A stretch of 36,569 bases of DNA from Acidobacteriota bacterium (GTDB lineage: Bacteria > Acidobacteriota > Terriglobia > Terriglobales > Acidobacteriaceae). Both the position numbers and the translations under genes were made by a program. The first letter of the stretch is position 1. Each line of letters starts with the position of its first letter. The notes under the pieces are model-generated. The model saw only the letters and a list, made by a program, of their open reading frames with translations, was not told the origin of the DNA and did no database searches. The stretch spans positions 1 through 36,569 of the forward strand of contig JAJYZC010000036.1 of assembly GCA_021800255.1 (NCBI GenBank), read 5' to 3'. Shown one piece after another: positions 1 through 8,025 of this stretch.

Positions 1-1183
1 CGTGGATGAAGTTCTGCTTGTTGCGGAACCCTCGCGCCGTGTACTTCACCCACTGGATTTTGGCATTGATCGACTCGCTGGCTGCATTTGTGATCCGATG
101 CCGCAGGTAAGTGATGATGTTCTCGAAGCGTCGTTTGAACATGCGCGCCACGGCGATCATCGGCTTGAGACGGCTGCGCAGCGCCCAGTTCTGCCACCAG
201 CGGAAATGCTTTCGGCAAGGCCGCTCGTAGACGTAGTCGTAGAGGGCCATCGCTGTCTCCTTCAGCGCCCAGGCCCGTGCCGTCTTCAGTCCGCTGTGGC
301 GTAACGTGTCGAACTCGCGACGGTCCCGTGGCTCCATCGCCGCACGGTTGCGCAGCCAGTCGTAGCGTGTCCCGGTCAGCGTGTCGTCCCCGGCAGCCTT
401 CAGCGTCTTGGTCTCCTTGCGCCGCACCTGGTCCACGGCCTCGCCCAAGTGTTGCGCCACATGAAACTTGTCGAACACGATCTTCTTCGCCGCCTCCGGT
501 ACATGCGCCTCCACCGAGGCGATAAATGGATCCCACATATCCATCGCCGCGGCTGCGATGCTCTGCGACTGTTCCCGAGTCAGCGTTGCCCAGAACCCGT
601 CCAGACTGCTCTGTTTGCGCTCCTCGGCCACGTACAGCACCCGGCTCCGGCTGAGATCGTTGACCAGCGTCAAGTAGTTGTGTCCCTTGCGGAAGGCTTT
701 TTCGTCTACGCCGATCTGCTGCACCGGCTCTGCCTGCCGCCGCTTCAGTCCGCGCTCGACCGCCCGCTCCATGATCCCGTGCATCTCGTCCCAACTCAGC
801 CCCAGCAACTTCGCCACTGCGCTTTGACTCGACGCCTTCAGCCACTCGATGGCCAGCGCCTCAAACAGCGCCGTAAAGTGGCTGCCCGGCTCGGCCCATG
901 GCAGCTTCACTACCCGTACGCCATGCTCATCGCACTCACTCCGCGGCGGCTCGGCGTGCAGGATCGTCTGGTATTGGCAGGTGTCCAGATGACGCCACTG
1001 CCGCTCCGGCTGATGATCGTACTGCCGGCAGGTCTTGCCGCACTCCGGGCACGGCCACTGCCGCACCTCGCCGTGATCAAGGTAAACGTGTACCTCGCCT
1101 GACTCCAGCTTCAGCTCCACTCGCTCCACTTTCCACGGAGACTCGATCCCCAATATGCGCCGATACAGCTCATGATCCTGCAT
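1..1183 (-). CDS. ISL3-family transposase (3' end outside window)
   Basis: The reverse strand reads through without a stop from an ATG at 1183 to the window edge, giving 394 complete codons. The N-terminus has a zinc-finger-like cysteine group (CPECGKTC, about residues 38-45). The middle has the DDE-type region with DEKAFRKGHNYLTLVND, and the C-terminal part has ITNAASESINAKIQWVK and ARGFRNKQNF, which are hallmarks of ISL3 transposases. Family members are about 400-440 residues, so only some 15-30 residues are probably missing. The enzyme would catalyse cut-and-paste movement of its own insertion sequence. No frameshift or internal stop is visible, so it may be active. Recognition rests on motif memory; the family assignment is firm and the exact IS name is unknown. 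Confidence 0.93.
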   Translation of the reverse strand, partial: MQDHELYRRILGIESPWKVERVELKLESGEVHVYLDHGEVRQWPCPECGKTCRQYDHQPERQWRHLDTCQYQTILHAEPPRSECDEHGVRVVKLPWAEPGSHFTALFEALAIEWLKASSQSAVAKLLGLSWDEMHGIMERAVERGLKRRQAEPVQQIGVDEKAFRKGHNYLTLVNDLSRSRVLYVAEERKQSSLDGFWATLTREQSQSIAAAAMDMWDPFIASVEAHVPEAAKKIVFDKFHVAQHLGEAVDQVRRKETKTLKAAGDDTLTGTRYDWLRNRAAMEPRDRREFDTLRHSGLKTARAWALKETAMALYDYVYERPCRKHFRWWQNWALRSRLKPMIAVARMFKRRFENIITYLRHRITNAASESINAKIQWVKYTARGFRNKQNFIH

Positions 1184-1308
1184 CTACCCAGTCTTGCAGC
1201 CCACCCCATGCCAGGTCACCCACTCAAACCCGGAATTCCCAGAAATCTTGGGCCCCGGCACGCCTTTTCAGGACTACGTTTGAAGGAGAAATGCCTTAAA
1301 AGCCGGCG

Positions 1309-1330
1309 GGGGATGAACTTTTTCATCCCC
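1309..1330. terminator. 9-bp perfect hairpin
   Basis: GGGGATGAA (1309-1317) pairs perfectly with TTCATCCCC (1322-1330) around a 4-nt loop. It lies upstream of the transposase gene and could shield it from read-through or be part of the IS end. There is no clean T-tract, so a terminator role is a guess. Confidence 0.35.
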
Positions 1331-1531
1331 GCGCGCAACTTTTCTCAATCATCCGGTGTCTAAGCTGATCGACGGCAGGCGGTGACTCGAAGCGCCGAAC
1401 CCTGCCGTTGTACGTAAATTCCCGCGACGGCTCCACGTGCGAGCGCGCTCTGGAACGATTCATTCCTGTTTGATTGCCATGGGTGAAGAGAGCCTGTTCA
1501 GGTTCGGGTGCCGGTGTGGCCGAGCCTCTCT

Positions 1532-1648
1532 CTACGGCATTTTCGGAGATACGGTGAACGATTGAGAGCCGTAAAAGTGGATTTTTTTGAGGAAAAATCC
1601 ACTCAGCAGCAGCGGTTTCGGTCTACACCTTTTCCTAAAATGCTATAG
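1532..1648. repeat. MITE-like palindromic repeat, copy A
   Basis: This 117-bp unit is repeated at 19134-19251 with roughly 85% identity by hand alignment. Its ends are inverted repeats (1532-1547 against 1633-1648, 13 of 16 matching), and the centre is a perfect 11-bp hairpin of AGTGGATTTTT and its complement around about 6 nt. The two halves resemble each other along most of their length, so the unit is one long imperfect palindrome. It contains no reading frame. It lies about 100 bases upstream of the lipoprotein start codon and could affect that gene's expression, but no promoter is assigned. Confidence 0.75.
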
Positions 1649-1746
1649 CCCAGCAGCGCACGGGATTGGAGCGGTTCAGTTCAGAGGCCAGAAAGACGGT
1701 TACTCGGCGGCACGCCCGGCAGCCCGCAGAAAGAGATGCTCCAGAG

Positions 1747-3177
1747 ATGTCCGCTACATTGTCCAGCAGGCTCTTCAAGCTCGCCCTCCCCTTGCTCACC
1801 GCAGGTGTTTTCCTCGCGGCGGGCTGCAGCAGCTCCATGAACAGCGCCAGCATGAACAGCGCGACCTCCGGTCCGAGCTTTGTGGTTGGGACGGATGCGC
1901 CCATGGCCAGCGTAACCTCGTTCTCAGTGCAGATCGAGAGCATCGACGCCATCGACTCCAGCGGCAATAGCGTTGATTTAATCAGCGGCACGCCCACGGT
2001 GGACTTTGCCCGCTACAACGGGCTGCAGACGCTGATCGACATGAACGACGTTCCCGCCGACACCTATACCAGCGTGAAAATTACGCTGGGTGCGGGTACG
2101 ATCGGCTACCTCGACACCAGCGGCACGGCTGCGCCCACGATTAAGACCGAGGCGGCGACGTTCACCACCTCTACGGTGAGTGTTACGCTCAATAAGCCTC
2201 TGGTGGTGGTTCATGCGGGCACGCCGGTGGGCGTGCGCCTGGATTTCGATCTGAGCAAATCGATCCAGGTAGATTCGAGCGGGAATATCACCGGCTCGGT
2301 TACCCCCACGTTCGACGTGGAGACGGTTGCCTACTCCGATGCCCAAGCCTACATTGACCGCTACACTGCCGCGGTGGTCAGCGTAAATATGGGCGCGCAA
2401 TCGTTTATTGTTCAGGGGCCGCACGGCGAGCAGTTCACGATTAACGTAAACGGGCAGACCGAGTGGGACGGCCAGGCCAGCTTGAACGACCTGACCGCCA
2501 GCAGCATTGTGCAGGTCTCCGGTCTGCTGGATAAAGCTGACCAGACCCTGGATGCCGATGAGGTGGCGATCGTTTCGCAGAACGGCTTCTATGCCAGCGG
2601 ACAGATTACGTATGTGACTCCGCCCACCGGCGCGGCCACCAGCTTCGACCTGTATGTGCGCGGGCTGCTGCCCACCAATACGGGCCTGCAACTGGGGCAG
2701 ATCGCACAGGTAAATCTCACCGGCAGTGAGACGTACTCCGTTTACTGGATGCACAACGCGTTTACGAATTTCCTGTTCAACTCCAGTGCGCTGGTGGCAG
2801 GGCAGACCGTAGCTGTGGGCGGCCCGGCGAGCGGCGCGGCCAACGCCAATGCCGTCACGGTCAACCGTATCATGCTGCGAAACTGGGGATTCAACGGCAC
2901 GGTGGTGGCCGGCAGCCAGGATTCAGGCAAAGGCAGCTTCCAGATGCAGATCAATGGTTTCGCCGGCGTGTTGATTCCTGAAACCGTTACCGTCTATCTC
3001 GGCAACAAATGCGACTTCCGCTTCGGCATGGGCGGATTCGGCGACCTCGCGGACGGCGTCAAGATTCGCGTGGTGGGATTGCTGCTGAAAAATTCCTCTT
3101 CCGGTCAGGTGGTGCTGCTGGCGCGCCACGTGGACGGGTTCAGCTTCACCGACTTCACCACCACCAACTTTGAGTGA
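1747..3177 (+). CDS. DUF4382 domain lipoprotein
   Basis: The 476-residue product starts with a lipoprotein signal: basic N-terminus, hydrophobic stretch and lipobox LAAGC with the acylated cysteine at residue 27, followed by a Ser/Asn-rich linker. I chose ATG 1747 because it gives this signal; an open frame extends upstream to 1666 but adds an unlikely basic leader. Residues of about 40-200 match the DUF4382 pattern (VGTDAPMASVTSFSVQIESI near the start, then YNGLQTLIDMNDVPADTYTSV). The rest looks like repeated beta-rich DUF5666-type segments. Such proteins are common in Acidobacteria, presumably anchored to a membrane facing the periplasm or outside; their role is unknown. It appears to be a single-gene unit, followed by a hairpin at 3201-3230. 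Confidence 0.88.
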   Translation: MSATLSSRLFKLALPLLTAGVFLAAGCSSSMNSASMNSATSGPSFVVGTDAPMASVTSFSVQIESIDAIDSSGNSVDLISGTPTVDFARYNGLQTLIDMNDVPADTYTSVKITLGAGTIGYLDTSGTAAPTIKTEAATFTTSTVSVTLNKPLVVVHAGTPVGVRLDFDLSKSIQVDSSGNITGSVTPTFDVETVAYSDAQAYIDRYTAAVVSVNMGAQSFIVQGPHGEQFTINVNGQTEWDGQASLNDLTASSIVQVSGLLDKADQTLDADEVAIVSQNGFYASGQITYVTPPTGAATSFDLYVRGLLPTNTGLQLGQIAQVNLTGSETYSVYWMHNAFTNFLFNSSALVAGQTVAVGGPASGAANANAVTVNRIMLRNWGFNGTVVAGSQDSGKGSFQMQINGFAGVLIPETVTVYLGNKCDFRFGMGGFGDLADGVKIRVVGLLLKNSSSGQVVLLARHVDGFSFTDFTTTNFE

Positions 3178-3519
3178 GCAGGAAGAAATCACGCACCCAA
3201 CGCCGGAGCCGCAAAATACAGGCTCCGGCGCTCCTGCGCAAACTGATAATTTTTCTCCGCCGCCGCTACAGAAGGCCGCGAAACACCTCGCAGGCCGATG
3301 ATTCCGGTATCGAGATCGCTGTGCGAGATACAGTGAACTTGGCCCTGCCCAGGAAGCATCAAAACACGAACAATCGCCGCTGCCACCTCCGGCCGCTACC
3401 GGGCATAACGCTTCGTACGCCCATGATGTTCATACGATGACTCTGGCCTCGCCAGCGCATCGAAACCGCAAAGTGGTTTACCTCTCCTATACTGAAGTCT
3501 GGTTCTGAATGAACCTGCC
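3178..3519. other. Intergenic stretch without a convincing gene
   Basis: Apart from the hairpin at 3201-3230 I see nothing here that I can name. Short open frames exist on both strands (for example 3174-3440 plus and 3189-3386 minus) but have no recognisable domain. Confidence 0.5.
3201..3230 (+). terminator. 10-bp perfect hairpin downstream of the lipoprotein gene
   Basis: CGCCGGAGCC (3201-3210) pairs perfectly with GGCTCCGGCG (3221-3230) around a 10-nt loop, 24 bases after the lipoprotein stop codon. The position fits a transcription terminator, but a T-rich run appears only about 20 bases later. Confidence 0.5.
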
Positions 3520-3708
3520 ATGCTGGGAACCCGCATCAAGCCGTACCGCGAGCAGGTAGCCGAGCGCGAGCGGCGCGAGGCGCAAGGGCGCGTTTTCCGG
3601 CGCAACCAGGTCTTCGGGCTGGTGCTGATTGCGGCGGCCATCTGCATCTGGTGGCTCTTTCACACCAATCCTAAGTGGATCTTTCCGCCCGGCTGGTGGC
3701 GGCCGTAG
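3520..3708 (+). CDS. Small single-span membrane protein upstream of miaA
   Basis: This 62-residue product has a charged N-terminal half (YREQVAERERREAQGRVFRR), one hydrophobic segment at about residues 32-47 (VFGLVLIAAAICIWWLF) and an aromatic tail ending PPGWWRP. The pattern of a basic inside segment, one membrane span and a short Trp-rich tail is that of a real small membrane protein. It sits on the same strand, 101 bases ahead of miaA. I recognise no named family and assign no function. The ribosome binding site is weak, so the start is uncertain. Confidence 0.6.
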   Translation: MLGTRIKPYREQVAERERREAQGRVFRRNQVFGLVLIAAAICIWWLFHTNPKWIFPPGWWRP

Positions 3709-3809
3709 AGATAGTGGTTAGCTATCAGTTTTCAGCGGTCAGAGCCAATGGGCCGTGGACTGGGACGCCGTTTGCACGCGAAACTGTGGGTTGAGGGAGT
3801 GCGGAGTGC

Positions 3810-4841
3810 ATGACGCTCGCGCCGAAGAATGAACCGCTGGCCTGGAGTCCTGCGCGGACGGTGCATCCTTTGGACGAGAGAGCAGCAGAGGCATGCGGCT
3901 CGTACAGCGAGCCCTTGCCGCTCGCCATGATTCTTCTCGGACCCACGGGCAGCGGCAAGACGGCGCTCTCGCTGGCCCTCGGCGAGCGGTTCGGCGGCGA
4001 GATCGTCAGTTGCGACTCGGTGGCCGTCTATCGCGGCATGGAGCTGGGCACGGCCAAGCCCACCGCGGAAGAACGGACGCGGCTGCCGCACCACCTGATC
4101 GACGTGACTGAGCCAGACCACCCGTTCACGGCCGGCGAGTACAGCAGGCTTGCCCGCAAGACCCTGCAAGAGATCGCCGCGCGCCAGCGCCTGCCCATCG
4201 TGACTGGCGGAACGGGGCTGTATCTGCGCGCGCTCACCGAGGGGCTGTTTGCCGGGCCGGAACGGCAGGAGCCGTTGCGGGCAAGGCTTAGGTCCAGAGC
4301 GCAAAAGCACGGAAGCGCCTGGCTGCACCGCTTGCTGGAGCGTCTTGATCCGGCAACGGCAGCGCGCATTCACGCCAACGACGTGCCCAAGCTGATCCGC
4401 GCCATCGAGGTCTGCCTGGCGTCGCGGAGACCGATGTCAGAGATGATGGGGCGCGATCCGCTGACCGGCTTCCGGCTGCTGCGCATAGGGCTGAACCCGC
4501 CGCGGCAGCAGCTTTACGTCCGGCTGAACCGGCGCTGCGAGGCCATGTTCGCCGCCGGCCTGGTGGAGGAGACGCGCGCGCTGCTCAATCGCTACGGGCC
4601 GGTGAAGGCGCTCGACTCGCTTGGATACAGGCAGGCGCGCGGCGTGCTCGAGGGCGCGTTGAGCCTGGCGGATGCAATCCAGGCCGCGCAGCAGGGTCAC
4701 CGCAACTACGCCAAGCGGCAGATGACATGGTTCCGGCGCGAGCCTGAAGTGCGATGGATGGAGGGGTTCGGGGACGAGGCGGAGACGGTGCGCGTGGCGG
4801 CGGAGCTTGTGAGGACCGCTTTGCCGCGGGCAATACAATGA
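3810..4841 (+). CDS. miaA: tRNA dimethylallyltransferase
   Basis: The product (343 residues) transfers a dimethylallyl group to N6 of A37 in tRNAs that read codons starting with U, a modification that stabilises decoding. The P-loop GPTGSGKT lies at about residues 44-51, followed by the family motifs SCDSVAVYRGMELGTAKP, HHLIDV and VTGGTGLYLRAL, and late in the protein DSLGYRQ and RNYAKRQMTWFRR. The catalytic domain starts near residue 39, so the first 38 residues are an extension; an alternative start is ATG 3927 (MILLGPTG). ATG 3810 is kept because GAGGGAG at 3793-3799 is a usable ribosome binding site. lpdA begins 13 bases downstream, suggesting co-transcription. Confidence 0.95.
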   Translation: MTLAPKNEPLAWSPARTVHPLDERAAEACGSYSEPLPLAMILLGPTGSGKTALSLALGERFGGEIVSCDSVAVYRGMELGTAKPTAEERTRLPHHLIDVTEPDHPFTAGEYSRLARKTLQEIAARQRLPIVTGGTGLYLRALTEGLFAGPERQEPLRARLRSRAQKHGSAWLHRLLERLDPATAARIHANDVPKLIRAIEVCLASRRPMSEMMGRDPLTGFRLLRIGLNPPRQQLYVRLNRRCEAMFAAGLVEETRALLNRYGPVKALDSLGYRQARGVLEGALSLADAIQAAQQGHRNYAKRQMTWFRREPEVRWMEGFGDEAETVRVAAELVRTALPRAIQ

Positions 4842-4854
4842 ACTTTACAAATGA

Positions 4855-6336
4855 ATGAAGGTGCGTCCTTCGGCAGGAACGCGCCGACTGGAGCTTCCCT
4901 TGGCGGATTCAGAGACGATTTACGACGTAGTGGTGATGGGCGGCGGGCCGGCCGGTTACACGGCGGCGATTCGTGGAGCGGAGTACGGGCTGAAGGTGGC
5001 TCTGATCGACGCCAGCCCTAAGCTGGGCGGGACCTGCCTGCACGTGGGCTGCATTCCCACCAAGGCGCTCTTGTTCAACGCCGAGATCTGGGACCACCTG
5101 AAGGACGCGGCCGAGTACGGGATCAGCTTTGGTGAAGGCGGCGCGGCCAAGCCGGCGCTGGATTGGGCTGCGGTGCTCAAGCGCAAGGACGCCATCATCG
5201 CCCGGCACGTGAAGGGCCTCGAGTTCCTGATGCGCAAGCACAAGATCGCCGTGATGGCAGGCTTTGGGCGGCTGACCGGCGGGGCGAACGGCGGCGTGCA
5301 TACCGTCGAAGCCGATGCGAACGGCGCCAAAAGCCTGGTGAAGGCGAAGAACGTGATTCTGGCCACCGGGTCGGAGGCCAAGCTGCTGCCGGGCCTCGTG
5401 GCTGGCGGCAACATCCTCACCAACATCGAGATTCTTTCGCTGGCTGCGCCGCCCAAGTCGCTCATCGTGATCGGCGCCGGCGCCGTGGGCGTGGAGTTCG
5501 CATCGATCTTTCGCAGCTTTGGGACCGAGGTCACGATCCTGGAGTTTTTGCCGCGCGTGGTTCCGGTGGAGGACGAGGAGATTTCCAAAGAGCTGGCGCG
5601 GGTCTTCCGCAAGCGCGGCATCGAGACGCAGACGGGCGCGAAGGTGGAAAAGGTCGAAAACACGAGTGCGGGCGTGAAGGTGACCTACACCGGCGCCAAC
5701 GGCATGGTGCAGACCAAGGAGGCTGAAAAAGTTTTGGTGGCCGTTGGGCGCGGACCGCTGACGCAGGACATTGGTCTGGAGAAGACAAGGGTGGAGCTGG
5801 AGCGCGGACTGGTGAAGGTGAATGAGGCGCAGCAGACGGCCGAGCCGGGCGTCTATGCGGTTGGCGACATCGTGGCCGGGCTGCCGCAACTGGCGCACGT
5901 GGGCATGATGAGCGGCATGGTGGCCGCGGCGAAGATCGCGGGGCGCGCCTTCCGGCCGGTGCGGCGCGAGCGGATTCCGGGCTGCACCTATTGCGAGCCG
6001 CAGATCGGCAGCGCGGGGCTGACCGAGGCGCAGGCCAAGGAAAAAGGCTGCACGGTCAAGGTGGGCAAGTTTCCGTTTGCCGGCAACTCGAAGGCCACGG
6101 TTGTGGGCCGCCACGACGGCTTTGTGAAGATCGTCTCTGACGCCCAGTACGGCGAGATTCTGGGCGTACACATCATCGGGCCGCAGGCCACAGAGATGAT
6201 CGCCGAGGCCGTCGCGGTGATGGAGCTGGAAGGCACGGTCGAGGAGATGATGTTCGCTATTCATGCGCATCCCACGCTGAGCGAGGCGATGCTCGATGCC
6301 TATGGCGCGGTGGAGGGAATGGCGATCAACGCATGA
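4855..6336 (+). CDS. lpdA: Dihydrolipoyl dehydrogenase (E3)
   Basis: This 493-residue flavoprotein reoxidises dihydrolipoyl groups of 2-oxoacid dehydrogenase or glycine cleavage complexes, passing electrons to NAD. Seen in order: the FAD-binding GGGPAGYTAA (about 29-38), the redox disulfide motif GGTCLHVGCIPTK (about 58-70), the NAD-binding GAGAVGVEFA (about 208-217), a second FAD motif (VYAVGDI) and the dimerisation-domain HAHPTLSE carrying the catalytic His-Glu pair. ATG 4855 has no ribosome binding site; TTG 4900, preceded by TGGAG at 4889-4893, is a credible alternative and would give a more usual N-terminus. A second, truncated lpd 3' end lies at 15396-15509. No E1 or E2 gene is in the window. 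Confidence 0.95.
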   Translation: MKVRPSAGTRRLELPLADSETIYDVVVMGGGPAGYTAAIRGAEYGLKVALIDASPKLGGTCLHVGCIPTKALLFNAEIWDHLKDAAEYGISFGEGGAAKPALDWAAVLKRKDAIIARHVKGLEFLMRKHKIAVMAGFGRLTGGANGGVHTVEADANGAKSLVKAKNVILATGSEAKLLPGLVAGGNILTNIEILSLAAPPKSLIVIGAGAVGVEFASIFRSFGTEVTILEFLPRVVPVEDEEISKELARVFRKRGIETQTGAKVEKVENTSAGVKVTYTGANGMVQTKEAEKVLVAVGRGPLTQDIGLEKTRVELERGLVKVNEAQQTAEPGVYAVGDIVAGLPQLAHVGMMSGMVAAAKIAGRAFRPVRRERIPGCTYCEPQIGSAGLTEAQAKEKGCTVKVGKFPFAGNSKATVVGRHDGFVKIVSDAQYGEILGVHIIGPQATEMIAEAVAVMELEGTVEEMMFAIHAHPTLSEAMLDAYGAVEGMAINA

Positions 6337-6337
6337 G

Positions 6338-6382
6338 GGGGCTGGCCGGCAGGGCGCACGAACCGGCCGCCGCGCCGGCCCC
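6338..6382. terminator. GC-rich hairpin between convergent genes
   Basis: GGGGCTGGC (6338-6346) pairs with GCCGGCCCC (6374-6382), with one G-T wobble, and an inner GGCCGG/CCGGCC pairing is also possible. It lies between the ends of lpdA and the DUF6249 gene and could serve both. No T-tract is present. Confidence 0.4.
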
Positions 6383-6421
6383 GAGACAAGGTAGTCGTGC
6401 GCGCCTCGCACCCCTCGCCGC

Positions 6422-6868
6422 CTACTCCAGCGGTGCGGCGAAAAAGCGGATATACAACAGCATGGCGACGCCGATCAACCCGGGGATCAGCCCGCAAAGA
6501 TAGACGCCGTGCGCAGGCACGAGCGCCCACAGGAAGATCATCAGGCTTATGCCTACGCCGAGGCAGATCAGACCGCCCAGTTTTATGCCTTCGCGGGACT
6601 TGATGCGCTTGAGCCGTTCCTCCTCGCGCAGCAGATCGATGGCGGCCTTCGCGCCTTCGCCCGAGGCCTCGGCGATCTTCCGCAGGGTTTCCGCCTTGTA
6701 AAAAGCAGCGCGCTCTTGCCTCCGGTTGCCTGTCCAGACGGCGATGGCGAGAAAGGTAAAAACCGCCACCGTGGACACAATCGGAACAAAAACGCCGGCG
6801 ACCGCGACCGTCTCATACGGAGATTTGTCCGCGAGCAGAATGCATAACGCAGGAATCAGTGCACCCAT
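6422..6868 (-). CDS. DUF6249-like membrane protein
   Basis: The 148-residue product begins at ATG 6868, chosen because a near-perfect AAGGAGG ribosome binding site precedes it; a longer frame to 6937 has no such site. It has a hydrophobic segment at about residues 22-44 (AGVFVPIVSTVAVFTFLAIAV), a basic helical stretch with RRQERAAFYKAETLRKIAEA, and two more hydrophobic segments at the C-terminus (GGLICLGVGISLMIFLWAL and GLIPGLIGVAMLLYI). This matches the DUF6249 pattern as I recall it. It is divergent from the ECF sigma gene; genes of this family often neighbour sigma factors, so a shared membrane or envelope response is plausible but inferred. Confidence 0.8.
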   Translation of the reverse strand: MGALIPALCILLADKSPYETVAVAGVFVPIVSTVAVFTFLAIAVWTGNRRQERAAFYKAETLRKIAEASGEGAKAAIDLLREEERLKRIKSREGIKLGGLICLGVGISLMIFLWALVPAHGVYLCGLIPGLIGVAMLLYIRFFAAPLE

Positions 6869-7023
6869 TTTTCTCCTCCTTGCCGGGAGTCTTCCCGTGC
6901 GTTGGGTGGGACAGCAAAGACACGCGGCCGGTTGCATAATCTCAGAAAGAAGGTTTCCGGCAGAAATTGCAACCGGGGCAGATCCGGAGCGGTCTCACCC
7001 GATGCAGAGGGGCGTCTGAAAGA

Positions 7024-7632
7024 ATGTACGCTACCATCAACGCCGAAGAAGACCTTGCCGACGTGGAGCGCGTGCTGGCTGGCGATGCGCAGGCCTTCGC
7101 AGGCATCGTCCGCCGCTGGCAGGGTCCGCTCGTCAATATGGCGTGGCGCTACTGCCGCGACCGCGCGCGCGCCGAGGATTTAGCCCAGGACGCATTTCTG
7201 CGCGCCTGGCGCGGCTTGGCCGGATGGCGCCGTGAGTCCAGTTTTTCTACCTGGCTCTTCGCCCTCGCGGCCAACGCCTTTCGCTCCGAGCTGAAGCGAT
7301 TCCCCGTCGTGCATCTGTCGCTCGATGATATCCACGAGCCGGCGAGCCGGCGCACTCAGCTCGACAGCTTGTCCGAAGAGCAAAATCGTGAAGCAGTGAG
7401 AAGGGCCGTGCTGGCTTTGCCCAGGCGCTACCGCGAGCCGGTGCTGCTCTACTACTTTCACGGCATGGATGTAAGCGCCGCGGCGCGCACCATGGACCTG
7501 CCCGAGGGAACCGTGAAAGCGCGGCTGGCTCGCGGACGCGCGCTGCTGCGCCGGCGTTTTCCGCATCTAAACCAGGAGAGCGGCGTCGCAGCAACTTCCG
7601 CTTTCCACCGGGGAAAGGAGGCCTTGCCATGA
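7024..7632 (+). CDS. ECF-type RNA polymerase sigma factor
   Basis: The 202-residue product has sigma region 2 (about residues 33-85, including YCRDRARAEDLAQDAFLRAW and FSTWLFALAANAFR) and sigma region 4 (about 128-182, LPRRYREPVLLYYFHGMDVS then DLPEGTVKARLARGRALLRR). There is no region 3, which defines the extracytoplasmic-function group. ATG 7024 gives the usual N-terminus (YATINAEEDLADVERVLAGD). The stop codon overlaps the next start in an ATGA, so the downstream membrane protein is translationally coupled. The likely target promoters are unknown. Confidence 0.93.
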   Translation: MYATINAEEDLADVERVLAGDAQAFAGIVRRWQGPLVNMAWRYCRDRARAEDLAQDAFLRAWRGLAGWRRESSFSTWLFALAANAFRSELKRFPVVHLSLDDIHEPASRRTQLDSLSEEQNREAVRRAVLALPRRYREPVLLYYFHGMDVSAAARTMDLPEGTVKARLARGRALLRRRFPHLNQESGVAATSAFHRGKEALP

Positions 7633-8018
7633 ACCCTAAGAACGGCCACGAGAAGAATCTTGACGCCATCGACCGCGCTCTGGCCGGCGAGGAGGTTGTT
7701 GTTCCCTCTTCAGGATTCGTAGCGGCGGCCATGGAATGTATCCGCAAAGAAGCAGACGCGCCTCCGCCAATTCCCTTCCCGTGGAGGCTTGCCCTGCCCG
7801 GCATGGTGCTGGCGGCCGGCGCCGCCGGCTGGAGCGCATACGAGGCAATCCGGTCTGTTCAGCCCCTAACCCCGCAGCTTGCGCTCAGCCTGCCGCATCT
7901 TTCTGCCGCTGCCGTGATGTCGTTGCAAGATGCCGGCTGGGTGGCTCTGGCCCTCGGCGCTTCGCTGGCGTCCTGGCTTGTGTCGCGCCGGCTGGCAGGG
8001 CAGACGGGGCTGCTGTAG
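7629..8018 (+). CDS. Small membrane protein coupled to the sigma factor, possible anti-sigma factor
   Basis: This 129-residue product overlaps the sigma gene by four bases (ATGA) and has the ribosome binding site AAAGGAGG at 7614-7621. A soluble N-terminal part of about 50 residues (acidic, with LDAIDRALAGEEV) is followed by two hydrophobic segments near residues 55-70 and 104-122. The layout of cytoplasmic N-terminus, membrane spans and coupling to an ECF sigma factor fits a membrane anti-sigma factor. I see no ZAS-type His-Cys zinc motif, so the function rests on context. Its stop lies only 7 bases from the end of the convergent trpD. Confidence 0.72.
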   Translation: MNPKNGHEKNLDAIDRALAGEEVVVPSSGFVAAAMECIRKEADAPPPIPFPWRLALPGMVLAAGAAGWSAYEAIRSVQPLTPQLALSLPHLSAAAVMSLQDAGWVALALGASLASWLVSRRLAGQTGLL

Positions 8019-8025
8019 GCGGGCT

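Larger units (their letters stand above)
1..1345 (-). mobile_element. ISL3-type insertion sequence, partial, ends undetermined
   Basis: The transposase at 1-1183 implies an insertion sequence that begins left of the window and ends somewhere in the roughly 160 bases upstream of its ATG. I could not identify the terminal inverted repeat because the partner end lies outside the window, so the right boundary is only a guess. Confidence 0.45.

Noticed and set aside
3174-3440. Possible small basic protein after the lipoprotein gene
   Set aside because: It spans the 3201-3230 hairpin, is extremely Arg-rich and has no recognisable pattern.
3721-3760. GCTATCAGTTTTCAGCGGTCAG-like internal echo before miaA
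   Set aside because: It resembles short AGC/TCAG repeat arrays, but there are too few units and no inverted partner in the window.
4909-6411. 500-residue open frame antisense to lpdA
   Set aside because: It is a GC-rich mirror of a certain gene, with composition (His/Leu/Arg-rich) typical of antisense frames and no domain.
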